Part shown: one piece after another, positions 24,435-35,930 of the stretch
Position numbering within the stretch: position 1 is the first letter of the stretch
How the letters are laid out: every line of letters starts with the position of its first letter
Source of the DNA: Cinnamomum chago
Lineage: Eukaryota; Streptophyta; Magnoliopsida; Laurales; Lauraceae
Length of the DNA: 64,000 nt
Direction of reading: 5' to 3'
Assembly: GCA_038049695.1 (NCBI GenBank)
Contig: CP142456.1
Span: forward strand, 66,367,922-66,431,921
Position numbers and translations under genes: made by a program
Notes under the pieces: generated by a model
Database searches by the model: none
What the model saw: only the letters and a program-made list of their open reading frames with translations
Told to the model about the DNA's origin: nothing

Positions 24435-26239
24435 ACTTCAACGAAACAAGAGATGAGACATTTGTTTGAGATTGAGTGTTCTTTCCATGATTGTGTTCTC
24501 ATAATTGTGCATCGTTATTTCATTTTTGTTCTTCTGAAGTTGTATAAATTATAAATATTAGAGTTGCATGAACTGAACAATTGACAGCCTCACTCTTAAC
24601 ATGAGCAAAAATAGTAAGCAATAATCTACACTTGACTGATAAATGCTAGCTTGATCAGATGGATAGGATTAACAAGCCTCCACATAAATATTGGGCACCC
24701 ACATGTTTTAAATATGTTTACAGTCTTAATCAAGCTATGTGCAAACTTTAAAATGAGAGGAATTTTCAAGATATTACATCTACATGTTGAGATAGATAAA
24801 TGTCTTGCAACATGTGGTATCTGATCTTTTGGGTATTTAGAAATTTATACCGACTATAAGTTCTCTTTAGGAGAGTTGTTTAATGTTACGGAAATCAATT
24901 TAATCGAAGAGGCATGAGAAGAATAAAAACCTTATAAAATGTAATCCTAAGTATTGTCAAAGCTAGTGAAATACTGCTCTTTTCGCATTGTGGACGTAGA
25001 TACATTACTGAATCACGTAAATCTTGTCTTGCTGTTCTTATTTTACTTTTGTTAATTTTTTTTTACATTGTGATTGGCTGCATTCACAACATTCCATGCC
25101 TTCAAATAATATTTGGTGGTTTTTTTTTTTTTTTTTTCCCTTTAGAGCTATGAGATTAAGATGGTTTGAGAAAAGATTGGTCCTTAGTGTGCCTATTGTC
25201 ATTGTCATTGTCAAGTAGAGGGGAAATAAGGTTGTGTGAGAACGACCTCTGCATTGGACACCATTAGAGTTTCTTTACATGGATGGTCCCTGCCCTCTCT
25301 TCCCCCAAAAGAAGGCTTTTCTCTCTAGACAAGTAAAGACTATGATTCCCCTTTCCTAAAGGGTAGTGCTTTACATTTCATCTACAATCAAAAGGGAACC
25401 TACCTCTCCCTCTCTTTAACCATACAAGATTTGTGTTTATAATTATGTGATTAAAATAGAATTAGGTTAGTTTGATGGATTAGATTTATAATATGATTAG
25501 GTTGTATTGAAAGTTATGATGTGGTTAGATTAGGCTAATGATCTATTGTACTCTATAAATAGCCATTGTCTATTCTTAGAATATGCGAAATTTGGCAAGA
25601 TGTAATCCCTAATTTTCTTCATGAATATGTTCTGAACCACCAAACTGTTAGCCACCTGATTGGGATAACCACATTAAAGCACTCCACTACTTTCTTGTTT
25701 ATGAATCACTCAATGACCAACATTTTAAAGTTCATAATCAGACAACCTATCCAACTTTAATAAATCTTCTTGCCTCCAAATGAGTCAGATAAAAGAATTC
25801 CTTTCTGACTCTCTTTCCATGTCATGAACAAGATCTATTGGTGGATATGCACCTTTCATTCCCTTTCTTATATACTGTAAAACCATATTTGATGTGTGGT
25901 GTGCCACACACAAGAACAGTATTCATCAATCATTATATGCTTTTATGCTTTGTTATTTGTTGGCTTGTAGTGGTATAGTAGCAACTGACAATTGTGTAAT
26001 TGATGAAAACAACACACTAAGAAAGTATGTGGTTGTTAGGGGTGTGCATGTACAATATCTATTTGTTGACCTGGTCAACTGAGGATATTAGCATCCATAA
26101 TACACCTTCATCCACTCTGTTGATGTATTACAAAAATCTGCACAGGATGATGTACTGCATGCCCAACTTGTTGCGTCCAATAAGTGGGTCATAGCCTCGT
26201 AGGGCCCACCTGGGTGATCTGTTAGAGGTGTGGGGTGAG
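24435..26239. other. Intergenic, no gene recognised
   Basis: AT-rich DNA. A T run at 25120-25137 is the only simple repeat of note. Open frames up to about 64 codons show no family signature. Confidence 0.5.
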
Positions 26240-26303
26240 GTTAATTACGTCATGGCCGTCGTTCTTCTTGATTAACGACGGTTCAGAACCGTCGTTTATA
26301 GTG
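26240..26303 (-). mobile_element. Candidate CACTA terminus (ACGACGGTT type)
   Basis: On the minus strand, CACTATAAACGACGGTTC starts at 26303 and is followed by inverted and direct ACGACGGTT/AACCGTCGT motifs (to about 26258). A CACTA 5-mer followed by short subterminal repeats is the usual start of an En/Spm element. The partner end is not seen, so this may be a fragment. The family differs from the CACTA element at 1-8521. Confidence 0.4.
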
Positions 26304-26860
26304 TCTAAGTTGCAACTTGCAAATGAAAGGTCTATACATGAATACTAAGTAGAGAGAAAGGCAAGGAAATTATATTTCAAATAACTTGATATTAAAGCTC
26401 TAAAACCAAGAGTGAGAATGTGATCAAGATTTTGAAAATTCATTATGGGATCCATACAGCTCAGATGAGTGTCAAGTTGGGCCTAATTCAAGTTCACAGA
26501 AGGGTTGTGGGTGTCATTGGAAGATGGGATCCTAGGTGGGCCGACAAGGTTGTTGAGGATAATTGCCCAATGGGCCATGGAGCTCACGAGATCCTTTTAC
26601 TGAATCTCTCATGCTCTTTATACAAGGAGAAGTGATAAATGACCATGACAGTACAGTGAGTTTCCAAACCACGGAGCATAGTACATAAATTTAACCTATT
26701 AACAGGCGGGAAATTGAGTCAAATTAGATTAATTGAATTTGCCCAAAAAATAAAAAACTTAACGTATTTCTATTAGGATTTTATTTGTGTTGGTTAATTC
26801 ATAGGTTGGATAAAACTCTGGGTCCTTTGAGTTATATTTTCTATTTATTTTAGAATGAAT

Positions 26861-27169
26861 TGTTGTTGTGTCACCGAAAGAGCTGAAACGAAGAGAGTGA
26901 ATAATTCAAAAGTAGTCCGGGTGAACCCACGAGGCCCGATCGATCAGACAGAGGTCGGATCGATCAGATGTTTGTCAAGTCCTAGTTAACAGCGCTGACA
27001 GAGAACAATTCCAGAAATAGAGGCTTGACCTGATCGATTGGATCCTCTGTCCGATCGACCAGATGAAGAGAATTTTTCAAAATTGGGCTACGGATTTGTT
27101 TCCTTTTGATACTAGTGTTTCCCACTTTGATTCCTATTTGCGTTATAATATTGAGGCACGAGTTTAAGG

Positions 27170-27204
<35 letters not shown>

Positions 27205-27703
27205 CAGAGTGTTGCTCTCAACCCTATGTGTGCATATTGAAGATCAAAAGTACATCAAGTAATTCTCTCATTATTCTGAGGTGAGAAAACCCTAGGAGAG
27301 ATTCTTTGATTCTCTAGAGCCATTGAGAGGTTATGCTGGAGATCGGCTATAGAAGGTTTGTAGCTTCTAGAAGATTGTTCATCTTTGTTGACAAAGTGTT
27401 GCTGGATTAAGTGCGGAGAACGGTGCATGGCGAGGAAGTCGTGGCAATAGAAGAAGTTGTGCGGGAACTACTACAGTCCTTAGGTCAACGTACTAATTAG
27501 GATAAAGAAACTGTGAGTATATCTTGTAACTGTTAAATATTTCTTGATTTCAAATCGTGATTTTTCTCCCTGGATAGGGTTTCCGCGTAAAAGATTGTGC
27601 CTACCTTCTTATGGTGTGTGATTGGTAGATAATTTTGCTAGTTCTATTTTATTTAGTCTATAACTTCTGCTACCATTCTAGTAAATGCTACTTTCAATTT
27701 CAT
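26861..27703. mobile_element. Copia-like solo LTR, about 0.84 kb
   Basis: The segment contains GATCGATC-rich phrases, AGGTTATGCTGGAGATCGG and the plant LTR phrase GGTTTCCGCGTAAA. It starts TGTTGTTGTGTCACC. TGAAT occurs directly before it (26856-26860) and at 27704-27708. The right end would then read TTCAT, one base beyond a canonical CA, so the boundaries are tentative. No internal retrotransposon domain is present. Confidence 0.55.
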
Positions 27704-28639
27704 TGAATAAAATATATAGGGATTTTGACCATACATGATATAAAAGACCATGTATTCCTCAAAATGGTGTTGACCAAAACTATATCCCAAATGTGAGTAT
27801 TGTATATGGGACCCCCAATTCTTTCTCCAATTCTACCCATTTTGTGCGATATCGCACAAACCAAAGTATTTCCCCTCTCATATTTTCCTCCATTCTCATC
27901 TCCTAAAGCACTGAACTTCCATTTTTTCTTACGATTCTCGCCATTCCTGTAACTTTCTCCATCCTTAAAGAAGGTTTTTAAGAGAGGGTTTCTCTATTGC
28001 TCTTCCATTTATCCAAAAGAAACTACTCTTCTTCCCTTTTATTTTCCATTTGGTTACTGTCTTATTGTGGTAACTTTACATGAAATTCTATTTGCACCCA
28101 CCTGTTTTGATGAGCCCACCCACATTTTTAAAATTACCAAAAATACCCTCCTCTTCTCTCCTCTTCTCTCCTCTCCCTCTCTCCTTTCTTGTTCCATACT
28201 CCGGCCACCTCCGCCTAACCCCGTCGCTACCAATCCCTCTCCCTCTGTCTATCTCTCTCGCCCACCACCGGTAGCCCCCGTTCGTCTCCCCCCTCCCCCC
28301 TTTCTCTTTTCCTCTCTCCCCCTCGCCTGCCACTGGCCCCTGCCCAAAATCCCTCAACAAGTGCTGGCGCGACGTGCCGCGATAGATGTGCCGGAACTCC
28401 CATTTTGTTCTTCTGCACTAGCGGATTCGCATTGAAGTTTAGTTGAGGGAAAATCGAGTTTGCATGGAACCACGACACTAAGAACCCTCCGCCATTGTTG
28501 GTGTCGCTTGGCGTGAGAATCGCCCTCACCAGGGCTACTAAGAGAGAGGGAAGGAGAGGGAGATGGGTCAGCGGCGGGGTCGGGCAGAGGTTGCCAGAGC
28601 AGGGAGAGGGAGAGGTGTAGTTCCAATTTCAACGCCGTG

Positions 28640-28765
28640 CACAAAGGGGTGCATGGAGTTTCAGAGTCGTGCACAAAAAGAGGTGCACGACTGGGGAAAA
28701 CCGTGCATATATCATGTGCACGGCGTTTTATACCCGTGCACATGAGATATGCACGGAATATACAC
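28640..28765. repeat. Cluster of GTGCAC/GTGCACG motifs inside the foldback element
   Basis: At least seven GTGCA(C/T) words on alternating strands in 125 bp (for example CCGTGCACAAAG, GTGCACGACT, ATGTGCACGGCG). This creates several small hairpins. It may be a transposase-binding or structural array; function unknown. Confidence 0.55.
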
Positions 28766-28929
28766 GAAATTTATGGGTATTTTCATCATGTGTAAGTTTT
28801 TTTGAAAAAGGTGAGTGTGCTCAGGAAAACTGGTATTGTGTTCAAAATCACCCTAACTTTACCTTGAAAACAATGGATAGACCCACAATATCAATACCTT
28901 GTTAAATTTTGTAGTCTATGCATCCTTTT

Positions 28930-29570
28930 TGAGAACTACTTCTCATGAAACCATCATCCAGTGAAGAGAATGAAAGGCTGCACAACAATTAGGACTTTAA
29001 TTAATTTCTTCCTGACCAAAACTTTTTCTTATCTATGAGAAAAACATGGAATAAGACTTCATAAAAAACAACTCAAAACACCAGGCTAATTCTGTGGTTA
29101 TTGTGTGAAATCGCAAGTCACTTAGCCAGTTTTCCAAAGAATGGAATTCCAGCGAGCTTCACAATGCATTATTGGGCAAATAGCTAGGACTTTAAGCAAT
29201 CTCTTTTTAACAAAGGTTTTTTCTTATCGACTAGAAAAACATGGGATAAAATCTCAGAAAAAGTAACTCAAAACCCCTAAAAAATTGGGAGTCTAATTCA
29301 TTACTTCTTGTGCAATATCGTACAATCACTTAGTTAGTTCCCCAAAGAATGAAATTCCGGCGAGCTTCATTGCATTCTTAGGTACAACACTTGGCCAATT
29401 CCCCAAAGAAAAAATAACTCAAAACCCCACCAAATTTGGGAGTCTAATTCATTGCTTCTTGTGTAATATTGCAATCGCTTGGCCAATACCCCAAAGAATG
29501 GAATTACAGCGAGCTTCACTGCATTCCAGTCGATATCGCACAATTGATTAAAGTCCTAACTCTTGTGCCC
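28930..29570. repeat. Three imperfect tandem repeats of about 200 bp inside the foldback element
   Basis: Each unit carries AAAACATGG-ATAA, AACTCAAAAC, a TTGTG-AATATYG motif, CCCCAAAGAATGGAATT and AGCGAGCTTCA in the same order. The third unit is shortened. The units lie just inside the right TIR. Confidence 0.7.
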
Positions 29571-29794
29571 AATGGAGATTTAGTTCTTTAAGAGATGAGA
29601 ATGGAAGAAAAATATGAGAGGAAGAACGATCTGCTTTTATTTTTCACCTTCGGTTTGTACAATATCACACAAAAGCTGTAGAATCAAGAAAAAGAATGGG
29701 GCTCCATGTACTATACCCACATTTGGGATATAGTTTTGATCAATACTATTTTGAGGGATTCATGGTCTTCTATAACCTGCACGGTCAAAATCCC

Positions 29795-30600
29795 AAGCAT
29801 AATATATCCACCATATGGGATTGAAACAATACAGATACCTCATCTCATGATCAATCTTATCTCTTCTATCTAAGGGTGGCAAATTTAGTAACTCACATGG
29901 GCATCAAAACATAATCCATGCTCAATTCACTACAAGAGTAATAGGTTAAAGTTGGATGGTTTGATGCAATGTTAACCTTGATGAGAAGTGGGCTCAACAG
30001 TGCACACCTTCTATACACTACACCAGCAATGAATCATTTCTTCCCTGTATCTAACAACTTCACATGTAACCAACTATTTAGTTTACTACATCCACAATAT
30101 ATCACATGCACATTCATTATTCCCACTGGACTCACAAGCAAACGAATTTTATGAGAAATCTCAACTTCAGCAAGGACAGCATTTAATTTACTTAAAGGTT
30201 CCTGGAATTATTTCACAACTGGTAATTAAAAAAGAAAACACTACATGGATATAGTAGCTGCATGATTGAAGTTGGTATCTTGAATAGTCATGGTAGTGGG
30301 AAATTATTGAGGAATAATCCTTCCATGAGTTTTGTAAGGAAAAAGAGCAGATCAGGAATGATTTGCTTTAGGATATCCAGGCTTTCTTGCATCGAAAAGG
30401 TAAGTCTTTCTTTGAATTTAGGTAAATTGTCAAGCAGGCACTAATATTACATATTATATCCCACAACTTCCTTTTAAAAATATTTTAGTTGAATCATTAA
30501 CATCAACGTCATTGTTAATATGAAGCCTTGTCTTGTATTATTTTTTTCGAAGTTGTAGTGGTACAGCAATGTGAAACTAACTTATAAGCTAGGAATATTT
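29795..30600. other. Intergenic, no gene recognised
   Basis: AT-rich DNA without a credible gene. Confidence 0.5.
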
Positions 30601-30770
30601 ATAGGTTGCTTAGTTGGTTGGGAACCTCGCTTCTCACCTTAACTTCCAAGGATTGAACCTTGGTAACCTGCCAGAGAGGGTGTTATACCTTCGAAGACAG
30701 AGTTTCTTATCGTGCGTGAGAGGAGATATTATTTTCTGGGAATGGTGTTTCTTACTAAATGAGCGGATAT
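30601..30770 (+). mobile_element. Weak SINE-like segment
   Basis: GTTGCTTAGTTGGTTGGGAA resembles a degenerate A box, and GGATTGAACCTTGG about 45 bp later a degenerate B box. No clear tail or target duplication, so this is tentative. Confidence 0.3.
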
Positions 30771-30781
30771 GATCACCATAA

Positions 30782-31093
30782 GGACCCATTTGGTAATTTT
30801 CTAATAAACTAAAAGTAAAGTAAAGCCTCAAATCAAGAGAATAAAATATAAGTAGGTTATGATGGTATTTTGTATTTAGTTGTTTAGTAGGAAATCTTTT
30901 TTTTTTTTTTGTAAAAAGTAAGTGTTCTTTTATCTTTTAGTGGAGAACGGATGTTGTTTTTTTATGTTTTTTCTTTTAAAGAAGGAAGTAGTTTTGAATT
31001 TGCATACTTTTGATATGACCTTAGACTTTTCTTGTCCGACAAAGGGAGGTTTTATATTATTTTTACTTTAATAGTAAATTGACAAACAACCCT
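30782..31093 (+). mobile_element. MITE family 1, copy B
   Basis: Shares the ordered blocks of copies A and C: GGACCCATTTGGTAATT start, AAATCAAGAGAATAAAATATA, GGTATTTTGTATTTAGTTG, CTTTTGATATGACC, and a 3' end close to TTGACAAACAACCCT. Confidence 0.65.
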
Positions 31094-31235
31094 AGGGGTC
31101 ACTAATGTGTCCCAACCCTATGGGCTCGATCCCTGGGCAGCCTATATGAGATGGATGGCTCTACTGCTCAAAGCCTTGTCCTATTTATATATACCTAAGG
31201 TTGATGTTGGCTTTGTGCATTCTACCTTTTTTTCA

Positions 31236-31528
31236 GGGCCTGTTTGGATGTACGATGAATTGAAGTATGGTGAAGTGAAGCATCAAATCACGAGAGAATA
31301 AAATATAAGGTCTTATGATAATATTTTGTTTTTAGTTGTTTGGTATGGAATCTTTTTTACTTTTTTTTATAGAAAATTGGTGTTTTTTTGTCTTTTAGTA
31401 GAGAAATGAGGGGTTTTTTTTACAAAATTTGGAGGAAATTTTAAAATTGTGTACTTTTGATATGACCCTCATTTCTTGTCTGTATTCCCTTTATTTTACT
31501 TTAAATTAATTAATTGCCAAACACGCCG
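31236..31528 (+). mobile_element. MITE family 1, copy C
   Basis: Starts GGGCCTGTTTGGATG and ends AATTGCCAAACACGCC, giving the clearest terminal inverted repeat of the three copies (GG[CG]GTGTTTGG). The internal blocks match copies A and B. It lies only about 140 bp from copy B in the same orientation, so one may be a nested or tandem descendant of the other. Confidence 0.65.
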
Positions 31529-32074
31529 AGGAACCAACCAATCCTTTTGTCTTTGTCAAATGTCAATCTACGATCTGTTACGTGTCATTTGACTTTTGCA
31601 TTCCGTTTCTTATTTTGTCTCCTGCTATTGTAGTTCCTTGAATTTGAAACATCCTTTTGTGATACAAAATTGGTTCATTGCTTAACCTCATCTTTTCTCC
31701 CTTTTTTTTTCTTTGCTTAATGGAAAATTGTATTAGAAAGAAAAGGGGAAAAGCTCGGAAAGCTGGCTCGAAAAACGGAGGAAGGCCAAAAAGGCAAACT
31801 GAAGAGAAAAGAAGAAATCCCTACTAGATATTTCAAAGGAATTATCACTCCCAAAAAATGACGTACGTTAGAGAGAAGAGGTGAAGTATTTGTAGCCGGT
31901 AAGTTAGCAATTGACAAGAGTATCCAATCTTTAATCAAGCCTTTTGCTCTAGTGGAAGAAGGAACGGCTCCATTAAAAAACGCATCGTTTATTTACAGGC
32001 AAATTACATAGGTTACAGAGAAGAAAATGGCAGCGCATTGGCTTTTCTGAGGATGCTATGCCTGAAGCTAAAGT

Positions 32075-34252
32075 TGTTAGGCTCCGTCCCGAGTTAATCA
32101 CAATTAATTGTAATTAATCGCAATTAAGACTAATTAAACATATTTCACTGAATTAATAGTGATTTATCACCAAATGAAATGAAATTAGCCTAAAGTGAGG
32201 AACTTAGGCTTAATGAGATGTTAAGCACGATTATGAAATGAATTGAATGGAAATGGGGCTTAAGCAAGCAAACAAGGACTTTTGTGTAAATACGGATCTT
32301 TACGTATTTTATCGAATACAGAAACTCTTGATACCCGCATGTGTATCTTGACGAGTACGAGAACTTTCATTAAAGACTCGACATTGTTCGACGAGAAATG
32401 GAGCAAATGGGACTTCATTTGACTTGAATTGTAAATGAAAGAATGAAAGGGGGGCTTGATGCAAAATGAAAGCTTATATAAGCAAATGAGTTGATATAAG
32501 CAAATGAGTTGATTCATCTCCAGAGAAACCCTAGACAGCTCCTGTTTCATCATTTTCTTCTTCTTCCTTCCGTTTCTTCTTCCTTGAGTGTGAGTTAAGG
32601 TGATTAAAGTGAAGGGGCATCCATCATCTTCCTCTTCTTCATCATCTTATTGCAAATCAAACTTCAAGTGAAGGATTTCACCTCAAAGCTAAGCTAAACA
32701 AGTGGTTTTGTGTCTCTCAAGCTTCACCTAAGGCAAGGATATGCATTTCTAGCAATTTAAGCTTTTATATAACTTGTATGAACTCAAGGAGTTCAAAAAT
32801 GTGGTTTTTGTTCAGAGCTTCTGAAGCTCGAAAATGAGCTTCTGGGCGAATTTCGGCTAGCCGCGAGGCTAACCGCGAAGCTAACCGCCAGAAAATTCGA
32901 ATTTGACGAGCTTCTCGAAAGCTAACCGCCAACTTTCGGTTAGCCGAAATTGGAATTTCGGCTAGCCGCGAGGTGACCGTCAAGCTGACCGAAATTGGTC
33001 AGAAATCCCTGTCAGAAAAATCAGCTTCTGGAAAGCTGACCGTGAGCTAACCGAACTTGGTTTGGCTAGTCGCCAATGAAATTTCGGCTAACCGTCAGGT
33101 AGCCGCCGGGATAGCCGAACTTGACTAAATTGTTTATAGTAAGGGAAATTTTGGCCAATCGCGAAGACCGAGTTTTGGATTTTTGCGAAAACGAAGATCT
33201 CTAAACCTTCATAAGTGTTAGCGGAGGTTATCTAATGCACACTCTACTTGAAGTAATATCATCTATAGTAATCCTTACATTGATAGCCAAAGTTACACTC
33301 AATGGTTGGTTAGAAGATTGGGTTAGTCTTAGAATAAGAGTAATATGAATGTGTTAAAAGGTCTGGCACTACATAGTGGTTTCCGAACTCATTATTGAAT
33401 TGAACTGAATAAATAATGAATTGACTATTCCTACTGCAGTAGATGAGATTGGGGTGTTCCGGAGCCCGTGGTGACACCAGTGATCTCTGATCAAGACACT
33501 GGGAGATCCTACCTTATTGGACCGAAAGGTCATTGACTGAAAAGTCATACATTGAAAAGCCATTAATAAATATTGAACATAATGAATAAATGAGAATGAA
33601 ATGCTTCCTTTTGGGAAGAACTAAATGGAGTTGAAACCAATGCTAGTGTAGTTGTCAGTATTATTGTCATTGTTATTTGTATTTGATATTGATTGCTTAG
33701 AACTGTTAAGCAATGAATTGTAGCAGTTATGAACATGCTATAAATGTATGTATACCTTGTTGAACCGTCGTGTTCACAGTATTACTGATGATATTACAGG
33801 CTCAATTGCTCGTGCCGGTCCCTCCAAGACCGTCCCGCCAGCGGAGGAGGCTCATTCAATACCTCTAGGAGGTTTAGCTGAATGGACGTGATTGGAGAAT
33901 GACTATCATGGAATCTTTTGGAAAACATTTTAGGAATTGTTTTATATATTCGTTTTGGTATTGTAAGTAGTGTCCCTTGGATTGTATTTAAATATGCAGT
34001 GATTGATAGTAGGAAACTGAAACGATGTATAGTGAACTTTACGCTTCAAGGTAAAGTATATGATTCGTTTTGTTACATGGTTGTCAATGTATTATTATAG
34101 ATTCCGCACTGTACATTGATAGGTACGTATGCAAGATCCCTTGTGGACTTCGGTTTAACTTCAGTTAATCGGGGTTTACGGGAGTAAGTATGATTACATC
34201 GCGACCCGAGGGTTAACCCTAATGACTCTGATCTCAAGTCCAGGTCGTGACA
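32075..34252. mobile_element. Solo LTR, 2178 bp, inserted in the LINE
   Basis: Starts TGTTAGGCTCCGTCC and ends CCAGGTCGTGACA, thus TG...CA. The 5-bp AAAGT lies directly before (32070-32074) and directly after (34253-34257). The LINE sequence continues on both sides. No gag, protease, RT or integrase sequence lies inside and no second LTR is nearby, so this is a solo LTR left by recombination. It is probably from a Gypsy-type element given its length; that assignment is inference. Confidence 0.88.
32850..33125. repeat. GCTAGCCG/GCTAACCG-rich segment of the solo LTR
   Basis: At least ten variants of GGCTAGCCGCGAGG, AAGCTAACCGCCA and TTCGGTTAGCCGAAA in 275 bp, giving many short palindromes. The word GGCTAGCCG(T/C)GAGG also occurs in the CACTA element (6674-6687). 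Confidence 0.75.
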
Positions 34253-34901
34253 AAAGTTGACCACAAGCTTGAAGGAGTTGATGAGATAGGTTGAATAGGG
34301 TAATCTAGCACATTAAGCATCCAGCACCAGAGATCTAAAGAGAAAGGGCAGAGGAAGAACATATAGAGAGCAACGGGAAGCGAGATTGACGCCAATTTTT
34401 TGAACCCAATGTTCAGTTGGAGTTTTCCTGTGAAGCATACGCCACGCAAAACATGATGTTCTTGGGTTCATGGAAGAATTCCATATTAGAGTCAACTAAG
34501 GCTTTGGAGAGGCTCTTGATCTAATTAACCAGACCCCAACTTTGCTTTAAAGATAAGAGTACCAGATGGGTGCCCAATCCAGATGAGCTGATTGCCTGAG
34601 GAGGATGGACCTAAGATAAATTTCATGATAGGAAGTCGGCAATATCATCTGGAAGGCTAGATGGGATATATGGCAACTACCATCAGAAGCAATAAGCATT
34701 GATAGGCGATCATCATATGGGAAGGAGTACGTAGTTGGGGAACAAGTGAACAATCTGGGATCTTTTCAACCACCGATCATACCAAATGTCGATCTTCTTT
34801 CCATTTCCTACAACCCAATCACAATTAGCAAATAGAAAAATAGATAGCCGGTAGATTTTTTTTCTAAATACAAGAATCAGCCTGAATGTTTGCCTTATTC
34901 C

Positions 34902-35027
34902 TGTTGGTAAAGTAAAGTCTCATATCCCACATTGCCCAAATAATGCCTTTTGCAAGACTTGGTATATACCTGTTTGGACCTACCACCTATAAATTTAAGT
35001 TTTTGGATTGGCATATGATTTCTTACA
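34902..35027. mobile_element. TRIM-type solo LTR, 126 bp, inserted in the LINE
   Basis: Starts TGTTGGTAAAGTAAAGTCTC and ends TGATTTCTTACA. A perfect 5-bp duplication ATTCC flanks it (34897-34901 and 35028-35032). It aligns over its whole length with the LTR at 41759-41876: both contain the CCCACAT..GCC block, a TATACCTGT block, CCACCTAT, and a final GG(T/C)ATATG(G/A)TTTCTTACA. Confidence 0.9.
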
Positions 35028-35289
35028 ATTCCAAATAAAAGAGTGAGGGAAGTATTTATTTCAAAACCAGGTCACCCATAAAGATGATGAAGTCCACCTG
35101 CCATCCAAGCTTAAGGAGGCAAGCTTGATTGATTTCTACTAGCCTCCTAAGACCCAATTAAGCCTCCCTCGGCTTTGGGAAGGCGCACAACTTAATTCCC
35201 ATCTAATCTTTTCTAAAAGTATTTTTGAAAATATATCAAAAGGCAATGGCCATATAAAACTCCAACAAGGTCTTACCTTTTTTAATGGG

Positions 35290-35930
35290 AATTTCTACTG
35301 GCACACGGATTTTTACTTTTCCCACACAAATTCTCTCTACACGCATTCCTATAATTTAAAAATTACATTAGTTCTTTTCACACACACCAGAATTTCCTAA
35401 ACTACCCATCCCTCCATTTCCCTCTTTCTTCCCACATACATCCTCATCCCTTTCATCCCTATCTCTTCTTTACCATTTTTTCCATCTTAGATTACCTTTT
35501 TTTCCATGAAAACTTGTTATGGGGATAGATTCTCATTCAATGTAAGTTTTTACAAACAATATTAGTGTTTTTTCATGCATTTGGGTTGCATTTTATCCAT
35601 CATCGCGAGGATTTTTAACCCAGAAATCACGACTATGTTCGGTCTCTGGGTGACCGAACATATTGCAGCTGTTATGACTGAGTGTCTGAACAAAAGAATA
35701 GTGTTCGAACACTGAGGTCAAATATCACAATTCGGTCTTAAAGGTCCGAACAAATGCATTATGTTCGGAACTATACATCCGAACATATGCTATCTGTTCG
35801 GCCCTGAAAGACCGTACATTTCGGGATAATGGATATTTTGGTCATTTCATGAAGGGCTAAGAATGTAATAAAAATAAATAAATTTTTTGTGTTTGAAAAG
35901 TAAAATTTTGTGTGCCAATAGCAGCACTCT
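35290..35930. mobile_element. Mutator-like TIR element, 641 bp, inserted in the LINE
   Basis: The ends carry an imperfect inverted repeat: CTACTGGCACACGGATTTTT on the left; reading inward from the right, CTATTGGCACACAAAATTTT. TTTAATGGG is directly repeated outside (35281-35289 and 35931-35939), a 9-bp duplication typical of Mutator-like elements. The interior has no transposase but a run of GTTCGG/CCGAAC motifs (35637-35815). Confidence 0.75.

Larger units (their letters stand above)
27719..29794. mobile_element. Mutator-like foldback element with about 200-bp TIRs, 2.1 kb
   Basis: The left arm 27719-27912 (GGGATTTTGACCATACATGA start) is inverted at about 29590-29794, with matching phrases AAAACTATATCCCAAATGTG, TGTGCGATATCGCACAAACC (more diverged on the right) and CTCATATTTT-CTTCCATTCTCATCTC. 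Long TIRs starting GGG suggest a MULE. A 9-bp target duplication is not clear. The interior holds no transposase. It has a GC-rich block (28190-28770) and three imperfect tandem units (28930-29570). Confidence 0.75.

Noticed and set aside
28354-28743. 129-codon minus frame in GC-rich DNA
   Set aside because: Inside the 27719-29794 foldback element, low-complexity Ser/Pro-rich, no domain.
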